Notes: a model not told the origin generated them from the sequence alone. Positions 7,742 through 16,540 are shown, counted from the first letter of the stretch. The stretch is 50,379 nucleotides of DNA from an uncultured Alphaproteobacteria bacterium (GCA_944390195.1 CALXOZ010000015.1:1-50379); one strand, 5' to 3'. A program made the numbers and translations.

Positions 7742-8482
7742 TCATTCTGATTCAAAAACTTTAATCGCTTCTTCCAATTCTGAAAATTGTGTGATGACAT
7801 AATCGGGACGGGCTTCGGTAAAAGTGTGATCTCCTTGATTCGATCTGAAAAAAACAGATCGCATATTCATTAAACCGGCTCCGTAAATATCACGATACAA
7901 ATCATTGCCGATGAAAACAACTTCATCTGCGCTCAGGTTCATCCTTTTTAAAGCTTTCTTAAATAAACGAGGATCGGGTTTGCGATAACCGTAATCTCCC
8001 GAAATGATCAGAGGATTAAAAAAATTCAGCAAGCCGACCGCATTTAATTCCGCCTTTGCCCATGCGGATTGAGCATCTGAAACGGCTCCTAATTGGTATT
8101 TTTTTTTCAACTTTTTTAAAGTCTTTTTGACATCATTGTATAAGTCAAGCTTGAATAAAGAACTTGCACGAAAAAGTTCGGCGCAAATTTGACCAAGCCA
8201 TTTTTTCTTTTTCTTAGGCAAAGATTTCGTGTAATCGGAAGCAGAGTGGGCAATTATTTTTTCAAAAATATCGACCACATTAAATTCCGGAAATTTTTCT
8301 TTGCTTGAATTACGCTGTTCTTTGTTAAGATTGAAATACAGAGTACGTATTTCATCAGGTGTAAGGAATATTCCCTGATAAATTAAAAAGTTACTTAAAA
8401 CGCGGTAAATTTCTTTATTTTCTTCATCAGTCAGGATATCGGTAAGCGTTCCGTTTATATCGAATAACAATCCGCGAATCAT
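7742..8482 (-). CDS. HAD-family hydrolase (COG1011-like)
   Basis: This 246-residue protein is of the haloacid dehalogenase superfamily. Motif I is FDINGTLTD (Asp8, with Asn10 where most phosphatases have the second Asp). The motif III/IV region reads YGYRKPDPRLF and then VFIGNDLYRDIYGA, so Mg-binding acids and the catalytic Lys are present. A helical cap lies between about 16 and 120. The D-to-N change at the general acid/base position occurs in some subfamilies but may alter activity. Its ATG overlaps the stop of the upstream kinase-like gene (ATGA, 8479-8482), so the two are translationally coupled. The substrate is unknown. Confidence 0.85.
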   Translation of the reverse strand: MIRGLLFDINGTLTDILTDEENKEIYRVLSNFLIYQGIFLTPDEIRTLYFNLNKEQRNSSKEKFPEFNVVDIFEKIIAHSASDYTKSLPKKKKKWLGQICAELFRASSLFKLDLYNDVKKTLKKLKKKYQLGAVSDAQSAWAKAELNAVGLLNFFNPLIISGDYGYRKPDPRLFKKALKRMNLSADEVVFIGNDLYRDIYGAGLMNMRSVFFRSNQGDHTFTEARPDYVITQFSELEEAIKVFESE

Positions 8483-9501
8483 GCTTTTCCCTCTTGGAAA
8501 CAGTTTTTAGCTTCATCAATCAATTTGCGACGGTAATCGGGGGCGATCCAGAAATTGCGAGCGATTCGCAATAAAGTGACACCCATATAAAAGGGAACGC
8601 GTCGAGTGATTGAATAAAAGGCGCTTTCCCTGTCTGGGAAATGAGTCGCGTATTCCCACAAAAAATGACCAATGAAAGGTTCCGCTGCAAATGTGTTCGC
8701 TGTATTCATTAAAAAAAAGTGTTTTAATTCGCCTGCCATGCGTCCGATATCAAAGACACGGTCTGTGTAAATGGATCTTTCCAAATCGAAAGTCATCAAA
8801 GTATCTTCCGAAGAAAATAAAAAATTTTCAGGGGTCGCGTCTCCGTGAACCAAAACGGGACAATCCTGCCACATTTGGGCTTTATCGTGCCAGCATTGCC
8901 GGAACGAATAAAAAGTCTGAATTTCCTTTTCATTCATTAAAACGGAACATTGACGGACAACTTGATCCATATAATGGCAGACATTGTCAAAATCCAATGG
9001 GGCTGGTGTTGCCGTTCTGTTATGTAGTTCCGCAAAGAAATAAGCCAACAGACTGAGTTTATCAAACAGCAACTCGTTATCTTTTTCGGAAATGGCTCGG
9101 GAAATGATGCGGCTGAGCAGTTCCCCTTCGCAATATTCGACAACAAGCAGTTCTCCCAAGTCCGCGTTTTTTCCCAAAGGCTTGGCAACATAAAAGGGAT
9201 GACAATCAAAGCCGAAACGGCGTATCGTTTCCAATCGTTGGTATTCTTTTTCCAGATGATGGGCTGCGTTTTGTTTGTTTTCTTCGCGTTCGGAGTAAAA
9301 GTATTTTCCGATCACTTTTGTTTGAGTGTTTTTTTCTTCATAAAGATAAACGGCGTTTGATCCGTTCAACCGGTAAACGCGATAAACCGGATCATCAAAG
9401 AAACCGCTTAATTGCGGTTGGATGTCGTATTTCAAGTACCCGTATAACGGGTCGTTATTGTCCAAATAACCCAAGTATTTTTTCATTACTAAAACATTCA
9501 A
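8479..9501 (-). CDS. Aminoglycoside-phosphotransferase-fold (APH) kinase-like protein
   Basis: The 340-residue protein has an APH/choline-kinase fold. The catalytic loop reads VHGDATPENFLF, matching HxDxxxxN, followed by TFDLERS, whose DLE takes the place of the Mg-binding DFG/DxD. A region around 100-130 (GELLVVEYCEGELL) looks like the hinge. Chromosomal members phosphorylate small metabolites or lipids rather than drugs, so the fold alone is no evidence of resistance. It overlaps crcB upstream (9498-9501) and the HAD hydrolase downstream (8479-8482) by four bases each. Coupling to a HAD hydrolase could mean a kinase-phosphatase pair on one metabolite, which is inference. Confidence 0.8.
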   Translation of the reverse strand: MNVLVMKKYLGYLDNNDPLYGYLKYDIQPQLSGFFDDPVYRVYRLNGSNAVYLYEEKNTQTKVIGKYFYSEREENKQNAAHHLEKEYQRLETIRRFGFDCHPFYVAKPLGKNADLGELLVVEYCEGELLSRIISRAISEKDNELLFDKLSLLAYFFAELHNRTATPAPLDFDNVCHYMDQVVRQCSVLMNEKEIQTFYSFRQCWHDKAQMWQDCPVLVHGDATPENFLFSSEDTLMTFDLERSIYTDRVFDIGRMAGELKHFFLMNTANTFAAEPFIGHFLWEYATHFPDRESAFYSITRRVPFYMGVTLLRIARNFWIAPDYRRKLIDEAKNCFQEGKA

Positions 9502-9851
9502 TCACCAAAAAACGCGACAGATTTCATCCCGACAAGAAGTGCGAAGATTCCCAATCCGATTGACAGGAACAGATATAAGAAAGCTTTCATATTGTCGTGA
9601 TTTTCCAATAATAGCACAAAATCCATCAGATAAGATGAAAAAGTGGTGAAGCCTCCCAACAATCCGGTTATCAATAAAGGTTTCAATCCTGCGGGTAGGT
9701 TTGATTTTGAACGCAAAAGTTCATACAAGAAGCCGATTAATAGGGCTCCGAGGATATTGACAGTCATTGTTGCGTAACAAGATTGGATTTTAGCACAGAT
9801 CAACGCTCTTAACAAAGCGCCACAGCCTGCGCCGATGAAGATGGCGATCAT
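9498..9851 (-). CDS. crcB: Fluoride channel CrcB/FluC
   Basis: This is a 117-residue, four-helix membrane protein of the Fluc family, which exports fluoride as a dual-topology dimer. Family marks include GAGCGALLRALI near the start, the asparagine in TVNILGALLIGFLYE, and GLLGGFTTFSSY, with the TTFS phenylalanine/threonine track lining the pore. I see no fluoride riboswitch directly upstream; only 13 bp separate it from the AspT-like gene. It overlaps the kinase-like gene by four bases. Confidence 0.93.
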   Translation of the reverse strand: MIAIFIGAGCGALLRALICAKIQSCYATMTVNILGALLIGFLYELLRSKSNLPAGLKPLLITGLLGGFTTFSSYLMDFVLLLENHDNMKAFLYLFLSIGLGIFALLVGMKSVAFFGD

Positions 9852-9864
9852 AAGAGGATTCCCT

Positions 9865-11556
9865 TCAGAACAGCATGATACCGAGCACTTGAGCGGAAAT
9901 GACGCGTAAGGCGATTGTAGCGGGATACACGGTTGCGTATCCCAAAGCGGGTGCGTTTGTATTGGACATATTAGCGACGAAGGTCATTGTCGGCAAACTG
10001 GTTATGCAACCGGACAAGGCGCCGCAAAGTGTCAGATAGTTCATTTTTTTCACAAAACGCATGAAAAATCCGACAATCAACAAGGGAACGGTTGTGATCG
10101 ACAATCCCAAGGCAACGAAGTACAAGCCTTGCGTACTGCAAATCAGTTTTGCGAACCCCGGACCGGATGCCAATCCGACGACGGCCAGAAAAAGCAGGAT
10201 TCCTAAAAACTTGAAAGCATTTAAAACATGAGCAGGCGTGTAAAAAACGATCGGACCGACTGATCCGCGATAAGACAGATACATTGCGATGACAAGAGGA
10301 CCGCCGGACGTTCCGAGCTTTAAAGGAATATCGACGCCCGGAATATGAAAAGGAGCCAATCCGACCAGAATGCCCAAGATCATGCCCAGAAAAAACGGGA
10401 TAAAACGCGTATCGTTTGCACGTTCTTTGTCGTTTCCGAGATATCGGATCAGCATTTTTGTTTCTTCTTTTTTACCGACGACGACAATTTGATCAGCGTA
10501 AGCAAGCTTTAATTCGGGCGTCGGAGATAAAGAAATGCCATTTCTGATGACACGGGAAATCACCCAATGATGTTTGGTGTCCCCCAATATTTTTTTCAAA
10601 GGTGTTCCAACACGGCGGGGATTGGTTAACAACAGATTTTGGCTTTGAATTTGTTTGGCGCTTTCCTCTTCCAGGTTTCTTTCCGTATCGACACGGAATA
10701 GGAAAGAGATTGTCTGGAAAATTTTTCGTGGACCGAAAATCAACAGGATATCTCCCATTTGCAATTTGATATGCTCATGCGGAATGATGTATTCGTCCCC
10801 CCGTTTCATGCGGGAAATTGTCATGGTATAATGCATCATTTTTAAAAAATCGCCGATTTCCAAACCGTCGAAGCTTGGATTGTTCACCAAGACGTTGAAG
10901 CCTTGCATATGAGGATCGTCGTCGACTTTTTCCGCTTCATAAGCGGCGACTTCGTCTGTGATTTTAACGCGGAAGGCAATCTTTAATATGATGAAAACAA
11001 TGATGCTGGCAATGATTGTAAAGGGATAGGCGATAGCGTATGTAAAACCGGATTGTTCTATAATTTCGGCAGAGCCACCCAATTCTGTTAAAATCTGCTG
11101 TCCGGCACCCAAAGCCGGTGTACTGGTTACGGCGCCGGAATAAAGCCCGATTAATTCGGGCAGTGATATTTTACCGAATTTGAATACAAGGATGGCGCAT
11201 AACGTTCCCAAAGAAACGACGGCCAAAGAAATCAAGTTCAGTGTCAACCCGTTTTTGCGCAAAGAGGAAAAGATATTCGGTCCGACACTCAATCCCATCG
11301 AATACAAAAAGAGGATTAATCCGAATTCTTTTAAAAAAGCCAGAACGTCCGGATTTAAAACGATGGCGTAATGTTCCAACAAGTAACCGGATAACAGCCC
11401 TGCGAATAAAACACCACCGACACCCAACCCGATTCCCTTGAATTTCAAGCTGCCGATGAAGATGCCGATACAGGATGTAATGCTAATGCACAAAATGGTT
11501 AAAACCGTTAACGACATGGAATGCCCCGAAGAAAAAAGAAAAATTTTTTTTAGCAT
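9865..11556 (-). CDS. Aspartate:alanine-exchanger-family (AspT/YbjL/YidE) transporter
   Basis: The 563-residue protein has two homologous membrane halves (about 15-195 and 385-563) separated by two TrkA-C-like cytosolic domains (about 215-295 and 300-380). Each half carries the Pro/Gly-rich re-entrant motif (SGAVTSTPALGAG and SGCITSLPTMTFV). This is the layout of the AAEx family, in which AspT swaps aspartate for alanine and drives a proton-motive decarboxylation cycle. Homologues YbjL and YidE have unclear substrates, so the cargo is uncertain. AAAGGA precedes the ATG at 11556. It leads a coupled run with crcB, a kinase and a HAD protein. Confidence 0.88.
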   Translation of the reverse strand: MLKKIFLFSSGHSMSLTVLTILCISITSCIGIFIGSLKFKGIGLGVGGVLFAGLLSGYLLEHYAIVLNPDVLAFLKEFGLILFLYSMGLSVGPNIFSSLRKNGLTLNLISLAVVSLGTLCAILVFKFGKISLPELIGLYSGAVTSTPALGAGQQILTELGGSAEIIEQSGFTYAIAYPFTIIASIIVFIILKIAFRVKITDEVAAYEAEKVDDDPHMQGFNVLVNNPSFDGLEIGDFLKMMHYTMTISRMKRGDEYIIPHEHIKLQMGDILLIFGPRKIFQTISFLFRVDTERNLEEESAKQIQSQNLLLTNPRRVGTPLKKILGDTKHHWVISRVIRNGISLSPTPELKLAYADQIVVVGKKEETKMLIRYLGNDKERANDTRFIPFFLGMILGILVGLAPFHIPGVDIPLKLGTSGGPLVIAMYLSYRGSVGPIVFYTPAHVLNAFKFLGILLFLAVVGLASGPGFAKLICSTQGLYFVALGLSITTVPLLIVGFFMRFVKKMNYLTLCGALSGCITSLPTMTFVANMSNTNAPALGYATVYPATIALRVISAQVLGIMLF

Positions 11557-11560
11557 AATC

Positions 11561-11578
11561 CTTTATTTCTAAATAAAG
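11561..11578. promoter_or_regulatory. Perfect palindrome between gpsA and the AspT-like gene
   Basis: CTTTATTT and AAATAAAG form perfect 8-bp arms around a two-base centre in the 54-bp gap. It overlaps the AspT-like gene's ribosome binding site. It is too AT-rich and lacks the T-tract of a normal terminator, so it may be an operator or an RNA hairpin that affects translation. Role unproven. Confidence 0.35.
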
Positions 11579-11610
11579 AATAAATATTCTCTATCAGCAT
11601 GAAAAAGACA

Positions 11611-12609
11611 TCAAAAGCGGCTCTCATTTTTAAAAGGGCGTGCGAACAAGGATTGAATGACGGAATCGACGGATACGTTTTCATTCATAATTTTATTCAG
11701 TCCTTCACAGATGGGCATTTCAACGCCGGCTTTGGCGGCACGTTCTAGAACGGCTTGGGTTGTGAAGACTCCTTCGGCGACAGTTCTTTTTTCAGCCAGT
11801 ATGTCAGCAAGTTTTCTTCCTTTTCCCAATTCAAGTCCAACCGAAAAGTTTCGTGATTGAGTGCTGTTTGCCGTCAAAACCAGATCCCCCAAACCCGACA
11901 GTCCCATCAACGTTTGTCCTTGTCCTCCTAAAGCGATTGCGAGGCGGGCGATTTCGGCCAACCCTCTTGTGATCAAGGCGGCTCGCGCATTATCTCCAAG
12001 CTGTTTTCCGGCAACGATGCCCGCAGCTATAGCCATGACGTTTTTGACAGCGCCACCGATTTGAACGCCGATGATATCAGCGCAGTAATAAGGTCTGAAA
12101 GTTTGTGTCCCGATGGTTTCGACGATTTTTTTTGCCACATTTTCGTCTTTGCAGGCTAATGTTAGTGCTGTCGGTTTATTCATGGCGGCTTCTTGGGCGA
12201 AAGTAGGTCCCGATAAAACCGCGATTTCAGCTTGGGGCAGAACTTCTTGGATCATTTCGCTGAGCAAAGAACCTGTATTTTGCTCAATTCCTTTTGCGCA
12301 AATGACGGCGGGTAGCCCCGGAATCCAAGCGGAGGTTAACAGCTTGCATATCGTCCTGAGATGTTGAGCCGGAACGGCTAACAAGACAGCCTGAACACCG
12401 GTGATCGCTTTTACGGGGTCGTTTGTCGGGATAATGTTTTCATGCAAAAGAATGTCGGGAAGAAATAAAGTGTTTTTATGCTTTGTTTTAATGTCCTTAA
12501 CCAATTCGGGTTCTCTGACCCATAAATTTACATTTATATTGTTACAGGCTATAATTTGAGCCAAAGCGGTTCCCCAAGCTCCGGCTCCTAAAACGGCAAT
12601 ATTTTTCAT
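11611..12609 (-). CDS. gpsA: Glycerol-3-phosphate dehydrogenase [NAD(P)+]
   Basis: GpsA reduces dihydroxyacetone phosphate to sn-glycerol 3-phosphate, the backbone for phospholipids. The 332-residue protein starts with the Rossmann motif VLGAGAWGTALA (6-17). It continues with LAVPAQHLR, VLSGPTFAQE and the catalytic-lysine segment GGAVKNVMAIAAGI (Lys189), then GLSGLGDLVLT and TVAEGVFT. It is full length. It follows tsaD by 15 bp, the usual alphaproteobacterial order. Confidence 0.96.
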   Translation of the reverse strand: MKNIAVLGAGAWGTALAQIIACNNINVNLWVREPELVKDIKTKHKNTLFLPDILLHENIIPTNDPVKAITGVQAVLLAVPAQHLRTICKLLTSAWIPGLPAVICAKGIEQNTGSLLSEMIQEVLPQAEIAVLSGPTFAQEAAMNKPTALTLACKDENVAKKIVETIGTQTFRPYYCADIIGVQIGGAVKNVMAIAAGIVAGKQLGDNARAALITRGLAEIARLAIALGGQGQTLMGLSGLGDLVLTANSTQSRNFSVGLELGKGRKLADILAEKRTVAEGVFTTQAVLERAAKAGVEMPICEGLNKIMNENVSVDSVIQSLFARPFKNESRF

Positions 12610-12624
12610 AGATCGGGACTCCTG

Positions 12625-13674
12625 TTATTTTTTGCATGACGGATCTAAAGGCCAACGCGGGCGAGGACTGAAATCCAACGGATCCGACAAACCTGCCTGC
12701 AGATGCTCCATTCCCGCCCATGCGACCATGGCGCCGTTGTCCGTGCAAAGGTTTATCGGAGCGGCTGCCAAAGTCAGTTTATATTTTTTCACCAAAGATT
12801 CCAAGTCTTGACGTAACGCTTTATTTGCGGCTACTCCGCCTGCGACAACCAGATGTTTTGCTTCAGGGTATTTCTTTTTGAATATTTTTATGCCGTTTTT
12901 CAATCTGGAACAAAGGGTTTGCAAAACAGCGTTTTGGAAACAAGCGCATAGATCAGCTTTGTCTTGTTCTGTCAATTGTGCGTGTTCAACTTGTCCGTCC
13001 GCTGAAAAACTTTCGATCGTCCAGCGCAAAGCTGTCTTCAGTCCGGAAAAAGATAAATCGCATCCCGGCTTGCCAACCATGGGACGGGGCAATTCAAAAC
13101 GTTGCGGATCGCCCTTTAAAGCGTATCGTTCGATTTCAGGTCCTCCGGGATAATCAATTCCCATCATTTTCGCTGCTTTATCAAAAGCTTCTCCCGCAGC
13201 GTCGTCCAACGTTTCCCCCAATTTTGTAAAACGTCCTATTCCTTCGGCGATTAAAATTTGACAATGCCCGCCAGATGTCAATAAAAGCAGATACGGAAAA
13301 TCAACCTCTTCAGTAAGACGTACTGTTAAAGCATGGGCTTCCAAATGATTGATGGCAATAAAAGGCAGGTGATGAACTGCCGCGATCGCTTTTGCCATCA
13401 TGACCCCGACAATCACGCCGCCGATCAGTCCGGGACCCGCTGAAGCGGCAACCGCACTTAAATCTTGAAAACAGACATTTGCTTTATCCAAAGCTTTTTG
13501 AATAACTGCCGGAGCCTTTTCCAAATGGGCTCTGGCGGCTATTTCAGGCACGACACCGCCGAAAACCTGATGTTCAGATTGAGAATATACAACCGAAGAC
13601 AGTAACTGTTTGTTGTCATCAACGACTGCCGCCGCTGTTTCGTCACAACTGGATTCTATTCCTAAAACAAGCAT
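12625..13674 (-). CDS. tsaD: tRNA N6-threonylcarbamoyladenosine transferase TsaD
   Basis: TsaD (Gcp/YgjD) transfers threonylcarbamoyl to A37 of ANN-decoding tRNAs together with TsaB and TsaE. The 349-residue protein shows the ASKHA start VLGIESSCDETAAAVV, metal-binding His110 and His114 in NHLEAH, LLLTSGGHCQ, GEAFDKAAKMMGIDYPGGP and VVAGGVAANKALR near the C-terminus. The length is normal. It diverges from mic60 over 80 bp, and gpsA follows it. Confidence 0.97.
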   Translation of the reverse strand: MLVLGIESSCDETAAAVVDDNKQLLSSVVYSQSEHQVFGGVVPEIAARAHLEKAPAVIQKALDKANVCFQDLSAVAASAGPGLIGGVIVGVMMAKAIAAVHHLPFIAINHLEAHALTVRLTEEVDFPYLLLLTSGGHCQILIAEGIGRFTKLGETLDDAAGEAFDKAAKMMGIDYPGGPEIERYALKGDPQRFELPRPMVGKPGCDLSFSGLKTALRWTIESFSADGQVEHAQLTEQDKADLCACFQNAVLQTLCSRLKNGIKIFKKKYPEAKHLVVAGGVAANKALRQDLESLVKKYKLTLAAAPINLCTDNGAMVAWAGMEHLQAGLSDPLDFSPRPRWPLDPSCKK

Positions 13675-13754
13675 TTTGATTCTTTCCTTAAAATTATTCT
13701 ACCCATACTCGGAAAAAATGATAAAATCCAGTAGATTTAATCAAGGAGGCATTA

Positions 13755-15188
13755 ATGGCAGCTGAAGAAAACAACGAGAACATTCAGGAAATTCAAAAAG
13801 ATCCTGTTGATGATGGCGCTCAGAACACACACGATGGAAAAGAAAACGATAAAACGGAAGAAAGGTCAGAGATGCCGGAACGCCAAAAAAGCCGTAAAGT
13901 GAAATATGGCATTTTTTTACTGGCTGTCGTGGTTGTTGTTGCCGTATCAACAGTGAAACCGGTGCGTGAAAATGTCATCCAAAAATATAACGAGTTTTTA
14001 ACATCTGTTCGTCTTAAACAAACAGGGCTTGAAAGCGGAGAACAACTTTCTGAGCGGATCGAAACACCGACGGAGTTGAATACTGAACAACTTGCTGTCG
14101 GTTCTTTCGATCAAACGGAAGCTGATGAAAACGTTCGCTCTGAAGAGGTTGTATCGGAGCAAACACAAACAAGTGCTGTTGAAAATCAAGACATGGCGAT
14201 TCGTTTGGAACAGCTTGAAAATGAACGCGATTTTAAAAATGCAGAAGTGATTGTCGCCAGTGTGGAACAAGAATCGCAAGGTAATGTTGATGCGACAGCT
14301 CTGATAGACCAACAAAAAGCATTATTGGCGGAAATTGAACGCTTGCGTGCCGTGATTGAACAAATTAAAGCGGACACTCAACAGCAAATCGAGCAAATTC
14401 AGACCGATACGCAAAAACAAATCGAACAAATGCAAATGTCCGCTTCTCAAAAAAAGGCGATCGAAGAACATTTTCTGGAAATGAATTCGCGTCAAGACGC
14501 TTTTGAACGCCAATTGCTGGAAAAGGAAATTCAGATCAACCGCTTGGAAAAAAACAAGGCTGATGCGTCATCCGTATTGGCGTTGATGGTGCGTATGGAT
14601 GCCGCCGAACAGAAAATAAAAATATCCAATGCGCAAAAAGAACGTATGGTTGATTTGTTGCTGGCTTTGTATCAAATGCGTGAAGCCGCTTATTCCGGAC
14701 AAAGTTTCCTGACACAACAGCAAGCCGTGTTGGAATTATCTTCGTCTTTACCGCAGGTTGATGAAAAGCTGCGTTCTTTATCCGCCGCGGCCGATCAGGG
14801 GATTTTTACAAAAGCGGCGTTGATCCGTTCCTTTTCGGATTATGCCGATAAAACGGTGATCGCGTTGTCCGCAAGCCCGAAAACGGATTGGTTTCATCAA
14901 GCAATGAATTCTTTGAAATCTTTGATTGTCGTCCGCAGGATCGAGGCAAAGGCAAAAGATCTAAATTCGCCACAAAATATTTTGGCAAGAGCCCAACAAG
15001 CTGTTAATGATGGAGATTTGGCTTTAGCCGTTACGATCTTATCCGATTTGCAAGGAAATGCGGCGGAAATGATGAAAGAATGGAAAACTGAGGCTCAGAG
15101 ATATCTAAATACAAAAAAAGTCATTGATGAAACGGTTGCCATCGTTTTAAGTGTTGTTAACAAAGAACAGCTTCAAGGAGAACAATGA
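13755..15188 (+). CDS. mic60: Alphaproteobacterial Mic60 (mitofilin-domain) inner-membrane protein
   Basis: The 477-residue protein has an acidic cytosolic N-terminus, one membrane helix (about 51-67) and a long periplasmic coiled coil (about 145-300) with Gln-rich heptads. Its C-terminal helical domain (about 395-470) carries the mitofilin-like pattern AKDLNSPQNILARAQQAVNDGDLALAVTIL in two pieces around residue 420. The layout matches bacterial Mic60, the relative of the mitochondrial crista-junction protein, which shapes inner membranes and contacts the outer membrane. Position supports this: it diverges from tsaD and overlaps the HemY-N gene by four bases. In many relatives hemC and hemD stand between; here they are absent. 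AAGGAGGC precedes the ATG. Confidence 0.85.
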   Translation: MAAEENNENIQEIQKDPVDDGAQNTHDGKENDKTEERSEMPERQKSRKVKYGIFLLAVVVVVAVSTVKPVRENVIQKYNEFLTSVRLKQTGLESGEQLSERIETPTELNTEQLAVGSFDQTEADENVRSEEVVSEQTQTSAVENQDMAIRLEQLENERDFKNAEVIVASVEQESQGNVDATALIDQQKALLAEIERLRAVIEQIKADTQQQIEQIQTDTQKQIEQMQMSASQKKAIEEHFLEMNSRQDAFERQLLEKEIQINRLEKNKADASSVLALMVRMDAAEQKIKISNAQKERMVDLLLALYQMREAAYSGQSFLTQQQAVLELSSSLPQVDEKLRSLSAAADQGIFTKAALIRSFSDYADKTVIALSASPKTDWFHQAMNSLKSLIVVRRIEAKAKDLNSPQNILARAQQAVNDGDLALAVTILSDLQGNAAEMMKEWKTEAQRYLNTKKVIDETVAIVLSVVNKEQLQGEQ

Positions 15189-16495
15189 TGATTAAAGTCA
15201 TTTGGAAAGCTATTCTCTTAGGGGTGATCGCTTTAGCCGTCTCATGGCTGTCGAACAATCCGGGGGAGGTTCATGTTGAATGGATCGGGTATTCTGTACG
15301 GACTTCCGTTGCCGTTGTTGTCGGGATTCTTGTCCTTTGTTATGTTGTCTTTTATGTGATTCTTGCAAAACCCTTGTTGTTACTTAAACAGAAGATTTCT
15401 TTCTGGTGGGGGGCGGATGAACGCGCCCGGAAAATTGCAAAGGGGAAAATTGAAAAAGAAGTCGATCGTTATACCTTGCTTGGCAAGGGGCTTACGGCTT
15501 TGGCGGCGGGAGATATCACAACCGCACAGAAAATGTCCTCTCAAATCAATAAAAGCTTTTCCGACGACACTTCCAAAGTTGTCGTTTTCCAAGCTCAACT
15601 GGCGGAAGCGAAAAACAATACGGCGGAAGCCATGCGTCTTTATTCGGATCTATGCCGGATTCCAGACACTTACTTGCTGGGGATGCGAGGTAAAATCAGA
15701 TTGTATCGCCTGACAGGGAATCTGACCAAAGCCATGGAGTTGTGTTCTGAATTGCTGATACGGAAAAATCCGCCGTCTTGGGTGCTCGCGGAAGGATTTG
15801 AATTGCAAATACATGAAAAAAAATGGGCTGATGCTGTTTTGACTTTGGATAAGGCTCATAAACAAAATTTGTTTGACCGTTTGACCGCAAAACGTTTGAA
15901 AGCCTCTGTCTTATTGGAACAGGCGAACGGTTGCTCCGATGATCATGAACGGGAAAGATTGATTCGCGAAGCGCATGATACGGATGAAACTTTTGTTCGA
16001 GCCGCCGTTTCGGTCGCCGGAATGGATATTCGCGATGGACAAATGAAAAAAGCGCGTCGTTCTTTGCAAAAATTGTGGAAATTGTCCCCCAGCTGGGCGG
16101 TGTATGAAGTTTATCTGACGTTAACCGAAGGAGAATCTCCGATCGAAGCCGTTAAGGATGTTGAAGCTTTGATTGCTGAAAACCGCAATGCCGCCATTAA
16201 TAATCTGGTTTTCGCCGATTGTTCTTTGAAGGCAAAACTATGGGGGCAAGCTAAAACGGCTGTTAACAAATATTTGGAAATCCATCCGGATTCAAAACGG
16301 GCGCTGTTGATAGCGGAAAAGATTGCGATCCATAATCAAGACGATAAGGCGGCGGAAACCTATCGGAACAAAGCGGCGTCTGTTCCGTGTGAACAGCCGT
16401 ATTTCTGCGAGGTCTGTCATTCTTTATTGGAAAAGGATTATACGACTTGTCCCGTCTGTCATACATTAGGGGCGGTTCATTTGTCAGAGGTATGA
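15185..16495 (+). CDS. HemY-N-terminal-domain TPR membrane protein with zinc ribbon
   Basis: The 436-residue protein has two N-terminal membrane segments (about 6-22 and 40-62) and the HemY_N features NNPGEVHVEWIGYSV and FWWGADERARK. Helical TPR-like repeats follow to about 410. The end carries a rubredoxin-like knuckle pair CEVC and CPVC (CxxC-x10-CxxC), as in the LPS regulator LapB. It is the COG3898 protein usually encoded after mic60. Despite the HemY name it is not protoporphyrinogen oxidase, and a role in haem synthesis is unproven. The first ATG (15185) overlaps the mic60 stop; a second ATG follows immediately. A strong terminator closes the operon. Confidence 0.87.
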   Translation: MMIKVIWKAILLGVIALAVSWLSNNPGEVHVEWIGYSVRTSVAVVVGILVLCYVVFYVILAKPLLLLKQKISFWWGADERARKIAKGKIEKEVDRYTLLGKGLTALAAGDITTAQKMSSQINKSFSDDTSKVVVFQAQLAEAKNNTAEAMRLYSDLCRIPDTYLLGMRGKIRLYRLTGNLTKAMELCSELLIRKNPPSWVLAEGFELQIHEKKWADAVLTLDKAHKQNLFDRLTAKRLKASVLLEQANGCSDDHERERLIREAHDTDETFVRAAVSVAGMDIRDGQMKKARRSLQKLWKLSPSWAVYEVYLTLTEGESPIEAVKDVEALIAENRNAAINNLVFADCSLKAKLWGQAKTAVNKYLEIHPDSKRALLIAEKIAIHNQDDKAAETYRNKAASVPCEQPYFCEVCHSLLEKDYTTCPVCHTLGAVHLSEV

Positions 16496-16509
16496 CAATT
16501 TTGAAAAAG

Positions 16510-16540
16510 GAACGGGCTGATGAAGCCCGTTCTTTTATTG
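16510..16540 (+). terminator. Terminator of the mic60-hemY-like operon
   Basis: GAACGGGCT (16510-16518) pairs with AGCCCGTTC (16524-16532) around a five-base loop, followed by TTTTATTG. It begins 15 bp after the stop codon. Confidence 0.88.

Noticed and set aside
8479-9501. Aminoglycoside resistance gene
   Set aside because: Only the general APH kinase fold is visible. The chromosomal operon context and lack of mobile elements point to a metabolic kinase.
9852-9864. Fluoride riboswitch before crcB
   Set aside because: Only 13 bp separate crcB from the upstream gene, which is too short, and no riboswitch-like fold was seen before the carrier gene.
13675-13754. CtrA binding site (TTAA-N7-TTAA) in intergenic gaps, including tsaD/mic60, rrf2/cysK and nhaA upstream
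   Set aside because: TTAA pairs exist, but the spacing is never seven bases (for example eleven in the mic60 leader), so I make no call.
15185-16495. Naming this gene hemY in the sense of protoporphyrinogen oxidase
   Set aside because: There is no FAD-binding motif. The protein is membrane anchor plus TPR plus zinc ribbon, the COG3898 type, so the enzyme name would mislead.
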